From the NCBI GenBank assembly GCA_964059195.1, contig CAXKWD010000011.1, positions 16,727,478 through 16,791,477 of the forward strand: 64,000 bases of DNA. The letters run 5' to 3'. This DNA is from Ectobius pallidus. Its lineage: Eukaryota; Arthropoda; Insecta; Blattodea; Ectobiidae. Shown piece after piece: positions 33,533 through 46,269 of this stretch. Each line of letters begins with the position of its first letter. Within the stretch, counting starts at the first letter, position 1. The notes under the pieces were generated by a model, which was not told the DNA's origin, did not search any database, and was given only the letters and a program-made list of their open reading frames with translations. The translations under genes and the position numbers were made by a program.

Positions 33533-34080
33533 CAGGGCCCGGATTCTGACGACCAAACATTGTTTGAAAAATGACCTATAAAATGACCCTACATTTTAAA
33601 GAAAATGACTTAATAAATACAAAGAATGACCTAAAAACTGATATTTTATTTATAAAAATTATTATTGTGCACACAAATGTATAGACTAATTTGTACATAA
33701 TTCTAAAAACTGTAAATATAGAAAGGATGTTGTAGGTCTAAAAACGTTGTTCTTGATTGGAACATTTGAGAAGAAAAGTAAGAAAATTGTTTTTAAAATA
33801 GATTCTACAAAAATGTTGCATTATAGTAACCTAGTCATTTATTTAAAGTAAATGCATAAAAATGACAAAATAAGGAAGGAAATGACACGAAAATGACAAA
33901 ATAATGACGTAAAATTGAAACAAATGCCCTAGAAATATAAAATTGCATAAAATGAGAAAAAATTACCTAATAAAAATGCATTTCTATAGTCTAGAGGCCA
34001 TGATTAGGATTTAGCTACAAGTTGGCAATGTCTAGGCAGCATCAATAAAAAGATGACATATCATTAGAATCCGGGCCCTG
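33533..34080. mobile_element. hAT-type miniature element CAGGGCCCGGATTCT, copy 1
   Basis: 548 bp. Inverted ends CAGGGCCCGGATTCT / AGAATCCGGGCCCTG are perfect. Exact 8-bp duplication GTGATTAT at 33525-33532 and 34081-34088. The interior is rich in AAAATGACCTA-like motifs. A second copy is at 46576-47175. Confidence 0.95.
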
Positions 34081-34175
34081 GTGATTATCAATATATTTTA
34101 ATCTTCCTAATTTAGTGTTTTTATTTATTGCACTGCATAGGTATTTAACAGAGTATTATGAATTATCTTAGTGCT

Positions 34176-34235
34176 AGAGGGGAAGGAAAGGCAAATGGCC
34201 CTAACTCTTAGAAAAGGAAAATAAATAAACATGTA
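34176..34235 (+). mobile_element. LINE 3'-terminal tail
   Basis: GGAAGGAAAGGCAAATGGCC, CTAACTCTTAGAAAAGG and AAATAAATAAAC parallel the tail at 7545-7608. Confidence 0.35.
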
Positions 34236-35961
34236 AATAAATTTACTATTTCATTTTACGTCATCAGCAATTACAGTTGAATCGAGTTATACCTAATAAA
34301 ATAGAAATTGTTGTAATTGTCTAATTGTCTAATAAAATTGTTTAGAATAATATTTTCCAGCACTTTCCGGTTGTTGGGGAGAATTTACAGTGACATTATA
34401 TGCAAGCCTTGAATTTACGAGACCTGCGAAACTGCATTTACAGGAGACTACTAAACAAAGAATCTGAAATAATGCATAAACGTGGCTATGAGGACTTCGC
34501 TGAAGATATTGGAATGCAAAGAGAGTCCACTCGGTGTGGCGGAGTGATGAGAATGAATAATTAAACATTTTTATTAATTCGATCACTTCACTTGTACGTG
34601 AAACCGGTCTAGTAGTTGTGTGATAATTACAAGTGCCAGCGCACTGACCTTCCAATAAACGCACTTGGGTTCGAGAACCGGTCGTCACGTGTAAGGGATC
34701 ATGCATTTCTCACATCCTCGTTGCAACAGCTCACTTCCATTATTATTGCATTTTTGTCATTGCATTTCTTGCTGGTCCGGCCTCTTGCTCTTCCCACGTG
34801 GGTGTGTTATTAACGATAGCAGTCATGATAAATTCCTCCATCGGAATTTTCCAATTGACCCAATAGTTTTGGTCAGCCAGTATCCTACTCGCCACAACAT
34901 GTAGAATGTCTGAAATTCCTTAGCTACTTTCTGCTTCCAAGAGATATGATTAAATATACGGGATATTTTAACACAAACAATCTAAGTTCTATTTTGCTTT
35001 CTCATCTGTAGTCTACAGTATTATCAAGGGAAACTTGCTCAGCTTGTATCCTTATACTGTATAAGTGCATCACAGAAGCTATTCGAACAATTGAAACCAT
35101 TATTTCAAATCTGAAGACCCAACTCTTTCCTAATTAATGGGGATCAGAGAATAATTTGCTAACTTCAACAAACATGTTACATAGATTCTTGATTTTCTGT
35201 AGTCTTAACAGATTATTAAAGAATAAGAATTGAGATACTTGGCTTGTACGTTTTTAAATATGAAAATTTAAAAAGAAATACATATTTTAAAATCTCTACC
35301 CCTCCCCGAATTCACTGCACTACATATATATTTAAGTGCACAAAAAATCACTATGCATTTGAAATTCTGACAAGTATAGACGGTAGCTAGATAAAGTCAT
35401 AAATAATGTGCAATGTTTTAGAAATATTTTATTATACTAATAAAACTAAAGAATATAATCAATATTCATATTTGAAGCATCAAAACTATGCAAGCCTTAG
35501 CATTTTGAAATAAAGAGAACGAGCTAGAAATTAAGAGGGAGAAAAGATGTTTAATATGTCAATGTATACACAGTAGAACTTGTTGTTTAAAACTTAAAAA
35601 ATGATGGCGTTTTTCACATTTAGGAGGACCGTAGCGTCCTGAATCATCAAGGCAGGGTATATTTTTAATAAAAGAAAACAAAAATTATTTTGACCAAAAA
35701 TAGCAAAACATTTATTTGTTTTCCCTTAAGGGGGATACCCAATTTGAAACATCCATTTTTTGGTGAAAGTTTTAAATGTAGACATGACTCCCTTGATCCA
35801 CGTCTTAAAACATTTTACCATGCATTTTTTAAATACAGATTTCAAATTGCATTAAATTCAACCTATTGTTATTTTTTATTAAGAATTCAAATTTTCTACA
35901 ATATTTACAAGATTTACCAGTTGTAAGACAGAAATTTAAGTGCCGGGCACTAGAAGACAGT

Positions 35962-35964
<3 letters not shown>

Positions 35965-36005
<41 letters not shown>
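35965..36005. repeat. (TA)n microsatellite
   Basis: About 20 TA units. Confidence 0.97.
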
Positions 36006-36008
<3 letters not shown>

Positions 36009-36785
36009 TGTGTGTGGCTTGGATGGGTTTTTCGTAGATGAGTAAATTGTCAGTCTTTTTTTTGTTGTTGCAAGAAACAAGGAAAAAGATAGAATAAAGA
36101 GAGGAACGCATAAAGATAGAAAGAAAGAGAGGGAGAGAAACTGTGATTTTGTGGAAGTGAAGGGGCAAATTAAATAGTAAGAAACATTTTTATTAAATAA
36201 ATACAATATTAAATATAAAGTAAAACAAAATAAATTAACAATTTATATATTTTATCGAGACTAATTATCATGGTTCCTTAAGAGGAATAAAATGTTTTGA
36301 AGTCACTGCAAAGATGCCAAATGGTTAAGTGACCTCCGGAATACCATTGACAAAACACCCCTACAAAGTGCACCTGTTTCTCGTTTTGAGAAGGGTTCAA
36401 TTGCAGCCGGAACGGTGTATGATTTATTTTTGTAAGATTGAATTTTCAGCACCCAACATCTGAAGTCGATCATGTGTTTTACTGTATAAATGTACCCTTT
36501 TAACAGTTACGGAGTTAGCCTGTATTATAGTAATTAAATCACTATTAAAAGACTGCTCAGCACAGTTAGGCCTACTAGGCTATATGAAGATAGTGAAGTT
36601 CTTTCAATTTGGATGTCCAAGCTTACATGTTTAGTTGTCTGCGTTATTATTTTGATAAAAAAAAAGTGGAATAATTTGGAAGATGGAATCATTATAACCG
36701 TAGCAATTTATTTCCTTTCTTATTCTTGCTATTGTGCATTCAGTTAAATGTATATGAATTAACATAATTTCCTTTTCCTTTACAG

Positions 36786-37465
36786 AGAAAGGTCGGGGAG
36801 GTCTAACGGCACCGGAATCGTCTTCAAGCAGCGAAAGCAGCTGTACAAGCCCCACGGGAGGAAACTCGCAGTCCGGACGGTTCTCCGAAGTAGCGAAATG
36901 TATGCTGGAAATTATCGAGGATCTGCAGAACCAAACTCAGCTTCCAGTAAGTACTCCCGTGTCACCGCCTGCTCCCGCTCCTTCAGCACCGATGCCCGCC
37001 GAAACCAGAGTCAGCGAGGAAGCAACGGGGACTTCACACCAACCCATTTGGAGTCCTGAAATATCTTCTGGCATGATCATCAGACAAGGCACTGCAGCTG
37101 GAATAGGACCGGGCCCGGACTATCACGTCTACGAGGAGATCATGTACGAATTGACGACAAGACCCAGATCAGACCCAGGTCCGCCACCTTTACCGGCCAG
37201 GCCTGATGGAATCTTTCGCACCGGCACAACGATGAAGAAGACTTCAGTATCTCAACCTCCCCCGTCGTCACATCGGCCGAAGCAACGCAGTAACTTGTAT
37301 TCTCTGTTTCGGGAACCCAGTGCGAGGAGGGACATATCACAGTCCCTGGAACAGGAGTACAGGGGAGTAGGACCTCGGGAAGTACATCCGAGACGTCTGT
37401 CGGGTCCTCGCAGTCATCCAGAGCAAGGTGAAGAGGAGGAATATGGCTTCCGTGTAGGCAATTGA
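36786..37465 (+). CDS. Terminal coding exon of the serine/proline-rich protein
   Basis: Acceptor CCTTTACAG ends at 36785. The first two bases (AG) complete the codon opened by the last base of the exon ending at 9488, then 225 codons run in frame to TGA at 37463-37465. The exon starts with a Ser-rich low-complexity stretch, followed by a short hydrophobic/acidic helix-like segment (VAKCMLEIIEDLQNQ). A Pro/Ala-rich linker comes next, then YHVYEEIMYEL, a cluster of three tyrosines in acidic context that could be phosphorylated, and PPPLPARP, which fits a class II SH3 ligand (PxxPxR). The C-terminus is acidic (EQGEEEEYGF). Tyrosines plus an SH3 ligand suggest an adaptor in tyrosine-kinase signalling; this is inference. 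The family is not recognised. Confidence 0.85.
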
Positions 37466-37910
37466 GCTACAACGATTTGGCCTTGTTAGTTGTATTCTTG
37501 TTTTATCGAGTCTATAAACAAGCCGTTGTAGTAATTCTGTTACGTTTTCTGCTCACTATTATCAACGTGTTGGTCATTAGTGGTAGTCGATGTTATGGTG
37601 CATGCATTCACAACGTTAAAGGGGAATGATATTGTATAAGGCCTATACCTGCACAATGCATGGTACGTAATGTGGTCTACGTCGTAACTCTGGACTCTAA
37701 TTTTAGCTTCTTTTTGCTAAACACAGTCATTCGTATATCGCAGTAACAAGTCACTCTGCATGGTAGGAATCAGTTAGTGAAAGTTGTTGACGTAAAATCT
37801 ATCCCTGTCTCTAATAGGAGTCCATGCTGTTTAATGTAATGCAGTGTGTTTCCATGATCAGAAATCGTACAAGGGTTTGTTGCAAAATCATTGAAGGTCC
37901 ACATCAAGGG

Positions 37911-37916
37911 AATAAA
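37911..37916 (+). terminator. Candidate poly(A) signal, proximal
   Basis: AATAAA 446 bp after the stop codon. Confidence 0.45.
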
Positions 37917-38206
37917 GACTATTATTCTTTAATAGCTCCCTCAGAGTAATGTAGTATTTGTTACTTGTCTGAGTTTGCGAGTTTAGCTATAGGCGATATT
38001 TGAAAATTGTTCATACGATTGGTCAGCTATATATAAAATTCTGTATATCCTAGGAAAATTACATCAAAGTTGTATAATCTACAAGTGCATGTTTCATTTG
38101 TAACTTTTCTCAGATATTTAATTAGTGAATTCGTAATCTTGTTTAAAGTGTACTGTCCTGCTTACTTGACTCAAATGAGGATACATATCGTGTCTCACTA
38201 TTTTCA

Positions 38207-38212
38207 AATAAA
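38207..38212 (+). terminator. Candidate poly(A) signal, distal
   Basis: AATAAAATAAAAT cluster followed by GT-rich sequence (GAAAGTGTGGACC), which fits a downstream element. Confidence 0.45.
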
Positions 38213-39927
38213 ATAAAATATAAAAACAAGGTTTTGAAAGTGTGGACCTCATTTTGTATTTAAACATGATTTTGGTAGAAAATCAGTTTGTGTAACATGG
38301 ATACTATATTAGTGAGAAAGACTTCCTGCAAGAAGTGGACATTGTGATTCGTTTTTGCAAGAAACTCCTCAAATATCCTGGCAGTTTACGATAAACTGTC
38401 AGATTTGATTAACAATGACAATATCTATCCTCCATTTTGTATTGAAGACAATGTTCTCGATTATATTTAAATATCTGCTTCCTTTTGCAAGTTCTCGACT
38501 GCTTCCACATACCTCGGGTTCATGCACAAAAACACGGGACACGCACAAACAAACACAGACGAACACAAAGTGGCTCATCTTCGAAAAGCATTTAACTGAA
38601 TCTGCACTTTATGAAATTTACTTCAATAGCACTTCATAAAAAGTATTACGAAGATTTATAACAGTAATAAAATCACTATGACATGTTTCGAAAATGATGC
38701 AAAATTTAACGAGCTTTCAGTCCATAAATTCATTTAAACGGCCGTTTTACATATGACTAGGAAGGAAATCGAAAGGATTTCTTTAAGAATTTGAAATGCT
38801 GCAGAATACCTTACTGCCATGTGAATGACAATATTCTAGAAAACAGTTATTAGTTTCACTACTAGGTAATAAGATAAGGATTTTTCACTTTCCCTTTGAC
38901 TATGACAGTGGTGTCCTTCAAACTTCGCCGAGTGCCTAATTAATAGGTTTTGCCTAAATAGTAGGCAACGTCCATTGTAAGGTGCCTCAAAATATTTCAA
39001 TATCATTACGTCTAGGTACGACAAATAATTCTACTAAGCGCTATTCTCCATCCCATTTTCCATATTCAAATTCATAAGAGCATCACTTAAAAGTTTTAAA
39101 TATTTCATGAAATATCAAACAATTTTAGCTGTTACATCAGATACGTCCAGTTTCTTTCTAATGCTCTGGGAAGTTAATTCTCGGATGAATATCGGTGGTT
39201 AAATCTTTCTACTAGGTGAAATGGGAGTTCCAAACTAGTATGAATTATGAAAAACGAAGACTACAAAGCGATAGCGCCCACTAGATGTGGGATATCTGTT
39301 AACTTGTGGTTTCTGTAGTATCTTTTTCTTTATTTAGAAAGAAGAAATGATGACTATAAACCTGATTGCAAATTGTAACCGAAATTGAGCAGATGATGAA
39401 AGACTTGTGAGCCACTTCGTGTCGAACAAAACGTAAATCGCGTCTGATGTATAACTCTTATATAAAAAAAAAGTTTAGAATTTAGATGTTTGTGTAAAAG
39501 TGGGATATCTTGCCCCAGATCTGGATATAAATCTGTCAGAAGACTGAGATTCCTCTAGAAGGCCTAGGATTCGACGACTTTGATATAAAGTGAACCAACA
39601 ATCATTGCAACAAAACCAGACATAATATCCCTCTACATATAGTTATCATTGTACTCAAGTACAATAACGTAACGAGTAAAGTAAAGTAATGTAACGAGTA
39701 GGCCTACTTTCGAAATTAACCATTAATATCCTAGAGACATTATAATGGCTATTTCACTAACAAAATACAAATCAATGTAAAGCGAACGCCTGCAACTTGT
39801 GTTATATTGATAGAAGTCAATAATCATTAGCCTATAGATTTGATGAAGCAATTGCACTGGTCAGGCTTTCACACATACATATATCGTATATATTGGTAAT
39901 GTGTTCCAAATATACAGACCACAGAAT

Positions 39928-40090
39928 CTCTTAGGATTCCCGAAGGTTGAGGCTTCGGGAGTTTTAGACAATCGGCACATGGAGGAGGTGAGGTTATCAG
40001 CCTTTTGGAGTGGTCACATTTACACCAGGATTGCTCCTGTTATTCATTTCTGTAAGAGGCTGAAATGACCCCAGAATCATAGTGCCACCA
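39928..40090 (-). mobile_element. GTAGCG-type SINE, body fragment
   Basis: On the - strand it contains CTTCTGGTGGCACTATGATT, GGAGCAATCCTGG and CATGTGCCGATTGTC, corresponding to the body of the SINE at 58028-58337. The tRNA-like head is missing. Confidence 0.7.
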
Positions 40091-40606
40091 GAAGAGTTAG
40101 CAACAAGTAAATAACAATTATTCACCCAATATTTCCGAAATTCAGATCAGAACATTTGTCTTCCGTAATTAATTATTAAAGTATAAAAATGTATTTTGCT
40201 TTGTAATTCTTATACTTTTTTTGTCCAAACCAGAAAGTAATGAATGAGTGAAATAGTCATTATAACATTTTTAAGCCTATGATATCAAGCTCAATTCTGG
40301 GTAGGCCCTAATTACAGGTCAAGAATTTTTTTCCAAGGCTGTTGGTGAAAATACATTATGTATTAAAAGTTGAGAAATATTTCAATGTGGTGGAATATAA
40401 ACTGTTTAATGCAGAACAAAATGTATTTTGATTCCATAACATAAAATTATTATTACGAGATAATTGAATCAGGACCACTTAAAACCACGAAGTTTCTCCG
40501 TAACTTCGTGTACGGGGACTTGGATTACCATAATGATCTCGGATATGCTACAGTACGTTCACGACTTCGTCCAGTATCAGCAACATACAACATATAAGTA
40601 CATATA

Positions 40607-41007
40607 CCGTATTTTTTGGACCATAAGACGCACTTTTTTACCTTGAAAACAAAGTCTTGAAAGTTGAGTGCGTCTAATGGTCCAATGTAAACTAAAAATA
40701 ATTAAAATTTCGGAAAATGTTGCCTATAATACCACAATCATGAAGAAGGTGTTGTAAGGATAAGTTAGTTGCAAATTTTGGCACAAACTCTACATCAGTG
40801 CACTCTAAACAGCCTGACACTGAGCACTGAAAGTGATTTGCAGTGAATCCATTGTAGAAAGTCATGATTTGTGTATGCAATGAAGTATATTATTCCCTTT
40901 TTAAAAAATCGTTTAGAATCACATTGATTTTTTTTTCATTAAATTTTCCATCCTAAAACTAAGGTGCGTCTTATGGTGCGGAGCGTCTTATAGTCAGAAA
41001 AATACGG
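40607..41007. mobile_element. Miniature element with CCGTATTTTT ends, 401 bp
   Basis: Inverted ends CCGTATTTTTTGGACCATAA and CCGTATTTTTCTGACTATAA (right end reversed), both followed by AGACGC and flanked by TA (40605-40606 and 41008-41009). Internal copies of GTGCGTCTTATGGT repeat near both ends. It fits a TA-targeting non-autonomous DNA transposon. Confidence 0.85.
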
Positions 41008-41874
41008 TAAGTCGTTTCGTACAACTTACACAACTTCGTTGGGACAAAATAACTTGATCATGTTTGTCCATCAGATTTCCGAACCCCACTGATGTGGAAG
41101 TCTGGGACTCAAGTGTCAATCTAGGGTCTAGGCAGTCCACTCTGTACTGCGAGGAGTACAACCGTCGAAATTCTCCATGCTTACTATATGTAACCATAAT
41201 ATACATTACTGCGAAATAGTTTAGATTTATGTTGTCATTTAAAATAACCTCCATGTTGTCTATTAGCCTGTATAGAAGATGGAGATTATGAGATTAATAT
41301 TGTCGTGAAACAAAAAGGAGTATTATAGCTCATTTTATGTAAAAAGACGTAAAACTCCCTGTAAGAAATACTCATGAAATTCCAATTTTTTAATATATTT
41401 CACAATGGCTTCACTTTATGACCATCAACGGTCTTCATCCTCATACCATTGAACCTTGTACAAGAGACTTAATTTCATCCCCAGTAATCTATCTGTGCTG
41501 TTAAATGATTGAGAAAGAAATTAAAAGCTATGTATTTAATAAGCAATTACTGTGTAAGATATAGATATTGTTGTTCTATTTATAAATGACATATTAAGCC
41601 TGTTGTTCATTCTGCCACTTAGAATGTGAAGTGCATTAAGAAAATCCAATGTCCTTGAACTATTACGACATACTTTTTAATTGATATTTTATATCTAGCA
41701 TAAACGTCTAAGTTCTAACATGAAGATAAAGAACGAAAGTAAAGAATGTCGTAGATGCTGTTATGTTCTAGAACACCGGCAGTTAACTCCTTGGAAAATG
41801 ATTAATACGGCCAAGTACTGGTAACATTATTTTCAATAAGGAAGAAAAATATTTTCAGGATGTAAGCATAATCG

Positions 41875-42015
41875 TGAGGCGATGGGCTTACCACCTGTCC
41901 CTCTGCCCTCTCTCGGAAAATAAGCCTAACAAAATTCGCATAGGTATCAGAAACCTCCAATTGGAGGCCCTTCGCCCCAACACTGGGGATATAGGACAGA
42001 GTCAGTCAGTCAGTC
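41875..42015 (+). mobile_element. Short SINE-like repeat, copy 2, with (GTCA)n tail
   Basis: Flanked by an exact 11-bp duplication AAGCATAATCG (41864-41874 and 42016-42026) and ending in (GTCA)n. The variable-length direct repeat and simple tail indicate LINE-mediated retroposition. Homologous to 972-1108 reversed. Confidence 0.85.
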
Positions 42016-45000
42016 AAGCATAATCGACCTTACTGATACATGTTTTTAGGGTTAGTTTCGCCTGCAGATGTTGAAGATAGCTGCTCTAGAAGAAATGCAA
42101 ACATTCGGTGCTGTAAAAGACTCAGAAACGTGTTTGTTGTAATTTATTTAGTCTCTACGGCTTCGCTTGAGAACAAAAAAGGATTTTTCCTCTAGAGACA
42201 AAATCTTGCTCAAGATCTCTAACGTTATATTTTCCAAAAAGAAAAATATTTAATGGATCTATTGGTACAGTCCTTCCTTGGAAAAACCTGTATTACGTTT
42301 GGTAGTTTGATGATGGCGATTCAAGCTTTCCCAGATCTATGACATTCTACATTTTAGTTCTCCATCTTCAATTTCTGCATATTGATTATATTAATTCAAA
42401 ATGGTCCAATTTCTGGGATGTACCTTTTCAGCATATCATATTTCTTCACTTTTGTACTCCCTACTAGGACATCGAAAATTTTGATGTTCCTTGTTCAAGA
42501 CTGAGAACCACTCTGCGAACCCATAATTTGCTTGCACAATATAAAAACCATTTTAAATCGAATATAAATATCCACGTTCATTTTCTGATAAATGATTGAG
42601 TTAATATTCTTGAACAAAAGTAAAATTGAGGGGTTCTTCCAGAGGCAGTCAAAAGCAACAGTACAACGGATTACGAACTCGGTGAATTGGTAAATTTGAA
42701 GAAAAAATGCTTTATGTACAGAGATCGCCTGGAATCTGAAAGCTTCGCGACCGTTAAAATTCGAACTTGCCGTTGGCAATGCGCATGCGTGGAGTGCTAA
42801 AGTCCACAGCGAAAATATAGTCCACGGCTCCACGCGCTTTAGTTAACCAAGTGGATACTAGCATAATGTCGTCAATGTTTTCAACTCAGCACGTTTCGCT
42901 TGCATTCGAATTCCCGCCGCCTCTGTCTCTGACGTGGTCCATGCTTTCAGTTTGCGGGCGAGCTCTGTACGTCAGACATAAAAAGTTGAAAAGATTTTTA
43001 CATTCGATTTTAGGCGTAAAAGGAACTTTTTAATGTTTTACGTATCGTATTAAAATATACTCATAATACGGCGTTGGGTAAATGTGACATTTGATCGACC
43101 AATAGCACACCCTTACTATAGAAATAACATTTGAAGGCATTACTGAATGTTGTATAGTTTATTTATGTTCACTGATAGAAAATACATGCAATCGCAACTG
43201 ACGTTAACCACAATAAAATAATTTAAAGTCCTATTAATTACTGCCATCAGTCAATAAATCAAAAGCCTTAAACGTATTCGGTTCCTAATTTTCTTTAAAC
43301 TTAAATTGACTCTCAACTCCATAATTTCAGTCCTTATCCTGTTGTGAATAGTGACTAGCCATTTTCAGGAATCACTTCAGCACATGAGCACATTTATCTA
43401 TTCAATTGCGAGAGTAGAGTAAAAATTAACCTATTAGTGAAATCGAAGTCGCCGAAATGTAGGTCAATGTATGTGGGCTGTGTATGTATGTATGAACCCT
43501 TCAATTTTAGAGTGTTTCTATAACACAGGATAGAAGTATGTTTATTCAAAAGATAATATTATAGTAAATTGGTGTTGTTTCGTTTGTTTTATTTTCGATA
43601 TTATAAAAATTACTAACAAGCCTTTCAAGTGACTTTCGTTTTCAGGGAGAAGTAGTATTAAATGATTGTCAACTAAAACTTCAAAAACGGAGTGAATGAG
43701 AGAATTTTGAAAGCTCGCATCCTTATTTCAAGAACGTTTCATTTGTACATAGAGTTAGAGCATTTGGTGTCATTAAACCATATTTGCAGTGTAAATTTGC
43801 TTCTCATTGTGAAAAACCAAAAGACATCGATCTGAGTTAATTTTATTATTTATTTTTAATACCAGACTTGAAGACAATCCGGCATAATAAAAACTACACT
43901 GTATATTCTGTGTGTACCAGTAGTAACCTTATATAGATCAGAAAACCAAACCCCACATTGAGAGAATAGATCTCTAGCTTCTACTCAGTAGTGTTCCTGC
44001 ATTTTTGTTACAAACCTGAGAGCAAGGGTGTAAGGTGTTTCAGAGAGTTTTTTGTAATCAGTTGTAATTGATTTTCTCTGAAGAATTCATGGGACATATT
44101 TTATATCATATATATTGTTTTTCTATACTACCAGAGACTACCCAACAGTAGGGAGGGACTGGGTTGTTTGAATTGGAACTCTACAATACGAAGCAACAAT
44201 TACCAAAATTTATACACCTGAAGTTAGAATAGAGATCACGGTATTAACAATACACTTATTGAACTTCATGTAAAGACTGTTTTCCATTAATAATTTTTAG
44301 GAAGAACTAGCGTAAGTTTGACAGTTAATTTTGATAACACAGTTGATGCAAGTTATTTTCCATGTGGAGGAAAAATAAATTAATAATTTAGAGTAATCTC
44401 TGTAACTATGTTTGAGTTTTCAGGTTACTTACTAACGACGGTTTACACATGAATGAGTTTTCATTATTCTAATTTAAATCAGTTTTTCTCACTGTATAAT
44501 ACATTTCTTAAAATAGCTGCTAATCGTGCCGGTCTCTCAGGAAAACAAAAGAATCATTTGTGGCACTGTTTGTCAAAAGTTGACAATATTTACCATATTT
44601 GTATTTGAAATGTATCCAATTTCCCCATTGACAGTTTTTTCTAAATAAAGATGTTTATAATATAGAAGCATAGACATAAGTAACTTGTTGCAAGTTAGCT
44701 GCTCCCTTTTCATATTTAGGGTAGGTTATACCATTTTCCAAAAATACTCCGACAATCTCAGGAGAGATTTTGTGCCCTGCATGGGATACCGTAAAATTGC
44801 ATCTAGCGATTTTTACATTTCGCATATTTGAACCCCCACTCATAATAAAGAATGGAATATGTCAATAAACTATGAAAACATAAAGTAAGAAATTTCTATC
44901 TTTGTCATAAATGTTATGAAATGATCGTGCTTATAACGCTGGACACATTCTCAATTATCAATAAATGAATGGACCATTAAACTAGTTGAATTATAATTAA

Positions 45001-45992
45001 TTATATCCAGTTAACAATTAGCTTAGGCCTATTTGTGTGTAATAGTATAAATGATGAAATATATTGATAATGGAGTGGCAATCTGTGTGAAATATATTAC
45101 TTTTTTTTTTCAGACCGCTCCAAAATGGAAGAGTATTCACACTAAGTTTTAACAGTTTTTTCTAAAGACTTAAGGAAAGATAAAAAAGGTTAATCATATA
45201 TAGATTTTTTACCAAATATATTTATCTGTAATGAATTGCCACATCAGTGTTCTAGTATAAGAAAATGTATGTGTAATGCTGAAAATTGCAGCTGAATATA
45301 ATGTTTCTCTAGATATGTTGGATTTGTTGTTTTCGATCCATATTAATAATTCGGTTCAAGTAAATGGTTGGCCTGTTGACTATTTTCCTGAATAAATGTG
45401 GAACACAATAAAAAGTTTGTTACTTCCGTTCCACTCGGTTATTAATGCCAGTAACTGTAAAGTAAACAATGATATAGTGTTGAATGTTCTTGACAGAAGA
45501 AAATATGTTATAGAAATCAAGGGCTCCTGTATTGTTGTATATAATGAGCCATGGACAACTGCAGTAGATGTATTTAAAACATGTCTTTGTTCAACTCCTT
45601 TTATTTATATATAATTATATATGTTTAAATTGTTGTTTTTTTCTGTTTTCTTAACCTTCTACCTCCATCTGTTACATGGGGCCTATATGCGTAACGAACC
45701 AATGAACCAAGTTTTTCCTCGGCTCACCAGCCTATCTCCAAATTACTCCGATAATCTACTGTTTAAGCCAAGGGATATCACTACCAATTATCCGTCAGAT
45801 AACAACCAACATGGGAACACTCGAGAAGTTGAACCGACTCTGTCTAGCTCATTACCACTTCGTTGGACGACAGAGTTCCGTCAGAATGAATGAATGGATG
45901 AATATTTTACTAACTACAATTGGGTATCCACCCGGTGGTAATTACATAGGTACAGTATAAGCTTATTAACTAAAGTACTTACTAAATAATGG

Positions 45993-46160
45993 CACTGGGA
46001 TTGACTCAGCCTCTAACAGAAATTAGTACCAGGAGCAACCTGGCCGGTGCGTAAGACTGACAACCTTACTACCTACACGTGCCGTATGTCCAAAATCTGA
46101 GAGCCTGAACCTCCTGGACCTTCTGAGCCTCCAAGGCCTGTATAGGGATCACTTTTTTTA
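45993..46160 (+). mobile_element. GTAGCG-type SINE, body fragment
   Basis: Contains GACTCAGCCTCTAACAGAAA, GGTGCGTAAGACTGACAACC and GAGCCTCCAAGGCCTGTATA, matching the body of 58028-58337; the 5' head is lost. Confidence 0.75.
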
Positions 46161-46269
46161 CGTACTAAATACTACCAATACTTAAATCTAACGTTAAGCT
46201 ACCTTAATGCTATTTACATCTGAATATTTACACAATGACGGGAATGTACGTATATAATGTGCTTATAAC

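Larger units (their letters stand above)
9489..36785 (+). other. Intron of the two-exon gene (27.3 kb)
   Basis: Donor GTAAAT at 9489, acceptor TTCCTTTTCCTTTACAG ending 36785. Phase 1 on both sides and no stop at the junction. It is filled with transposable elements, annotated separately. I see nothing identifiable in about 9500-11790, 12220-13380, 13430-14160, 17160-17570, 17880-18520, 19290-19840, 21215-21750, 21815-22900, 23800-24090, 24170-24525, 27160-28540, 28600-29040, 29140-29530, 30800-31080, 31380-32590, 33050-33525, 34240-35960 and 36010-36780. An unspotted small exon is possible, but the phases do not require one. Confidence 0.75.
37466..38212 (+). other. Probable 3' untranslated region
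   Basis: Follows the TGA of the terminal exon without any recognisable repeat. AATAAA signals at 37911 and 38207 could end a 3' UTR of about 0.45-0.77 kb. A longer UTR cannot be excluded. Confidence 0.5.
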
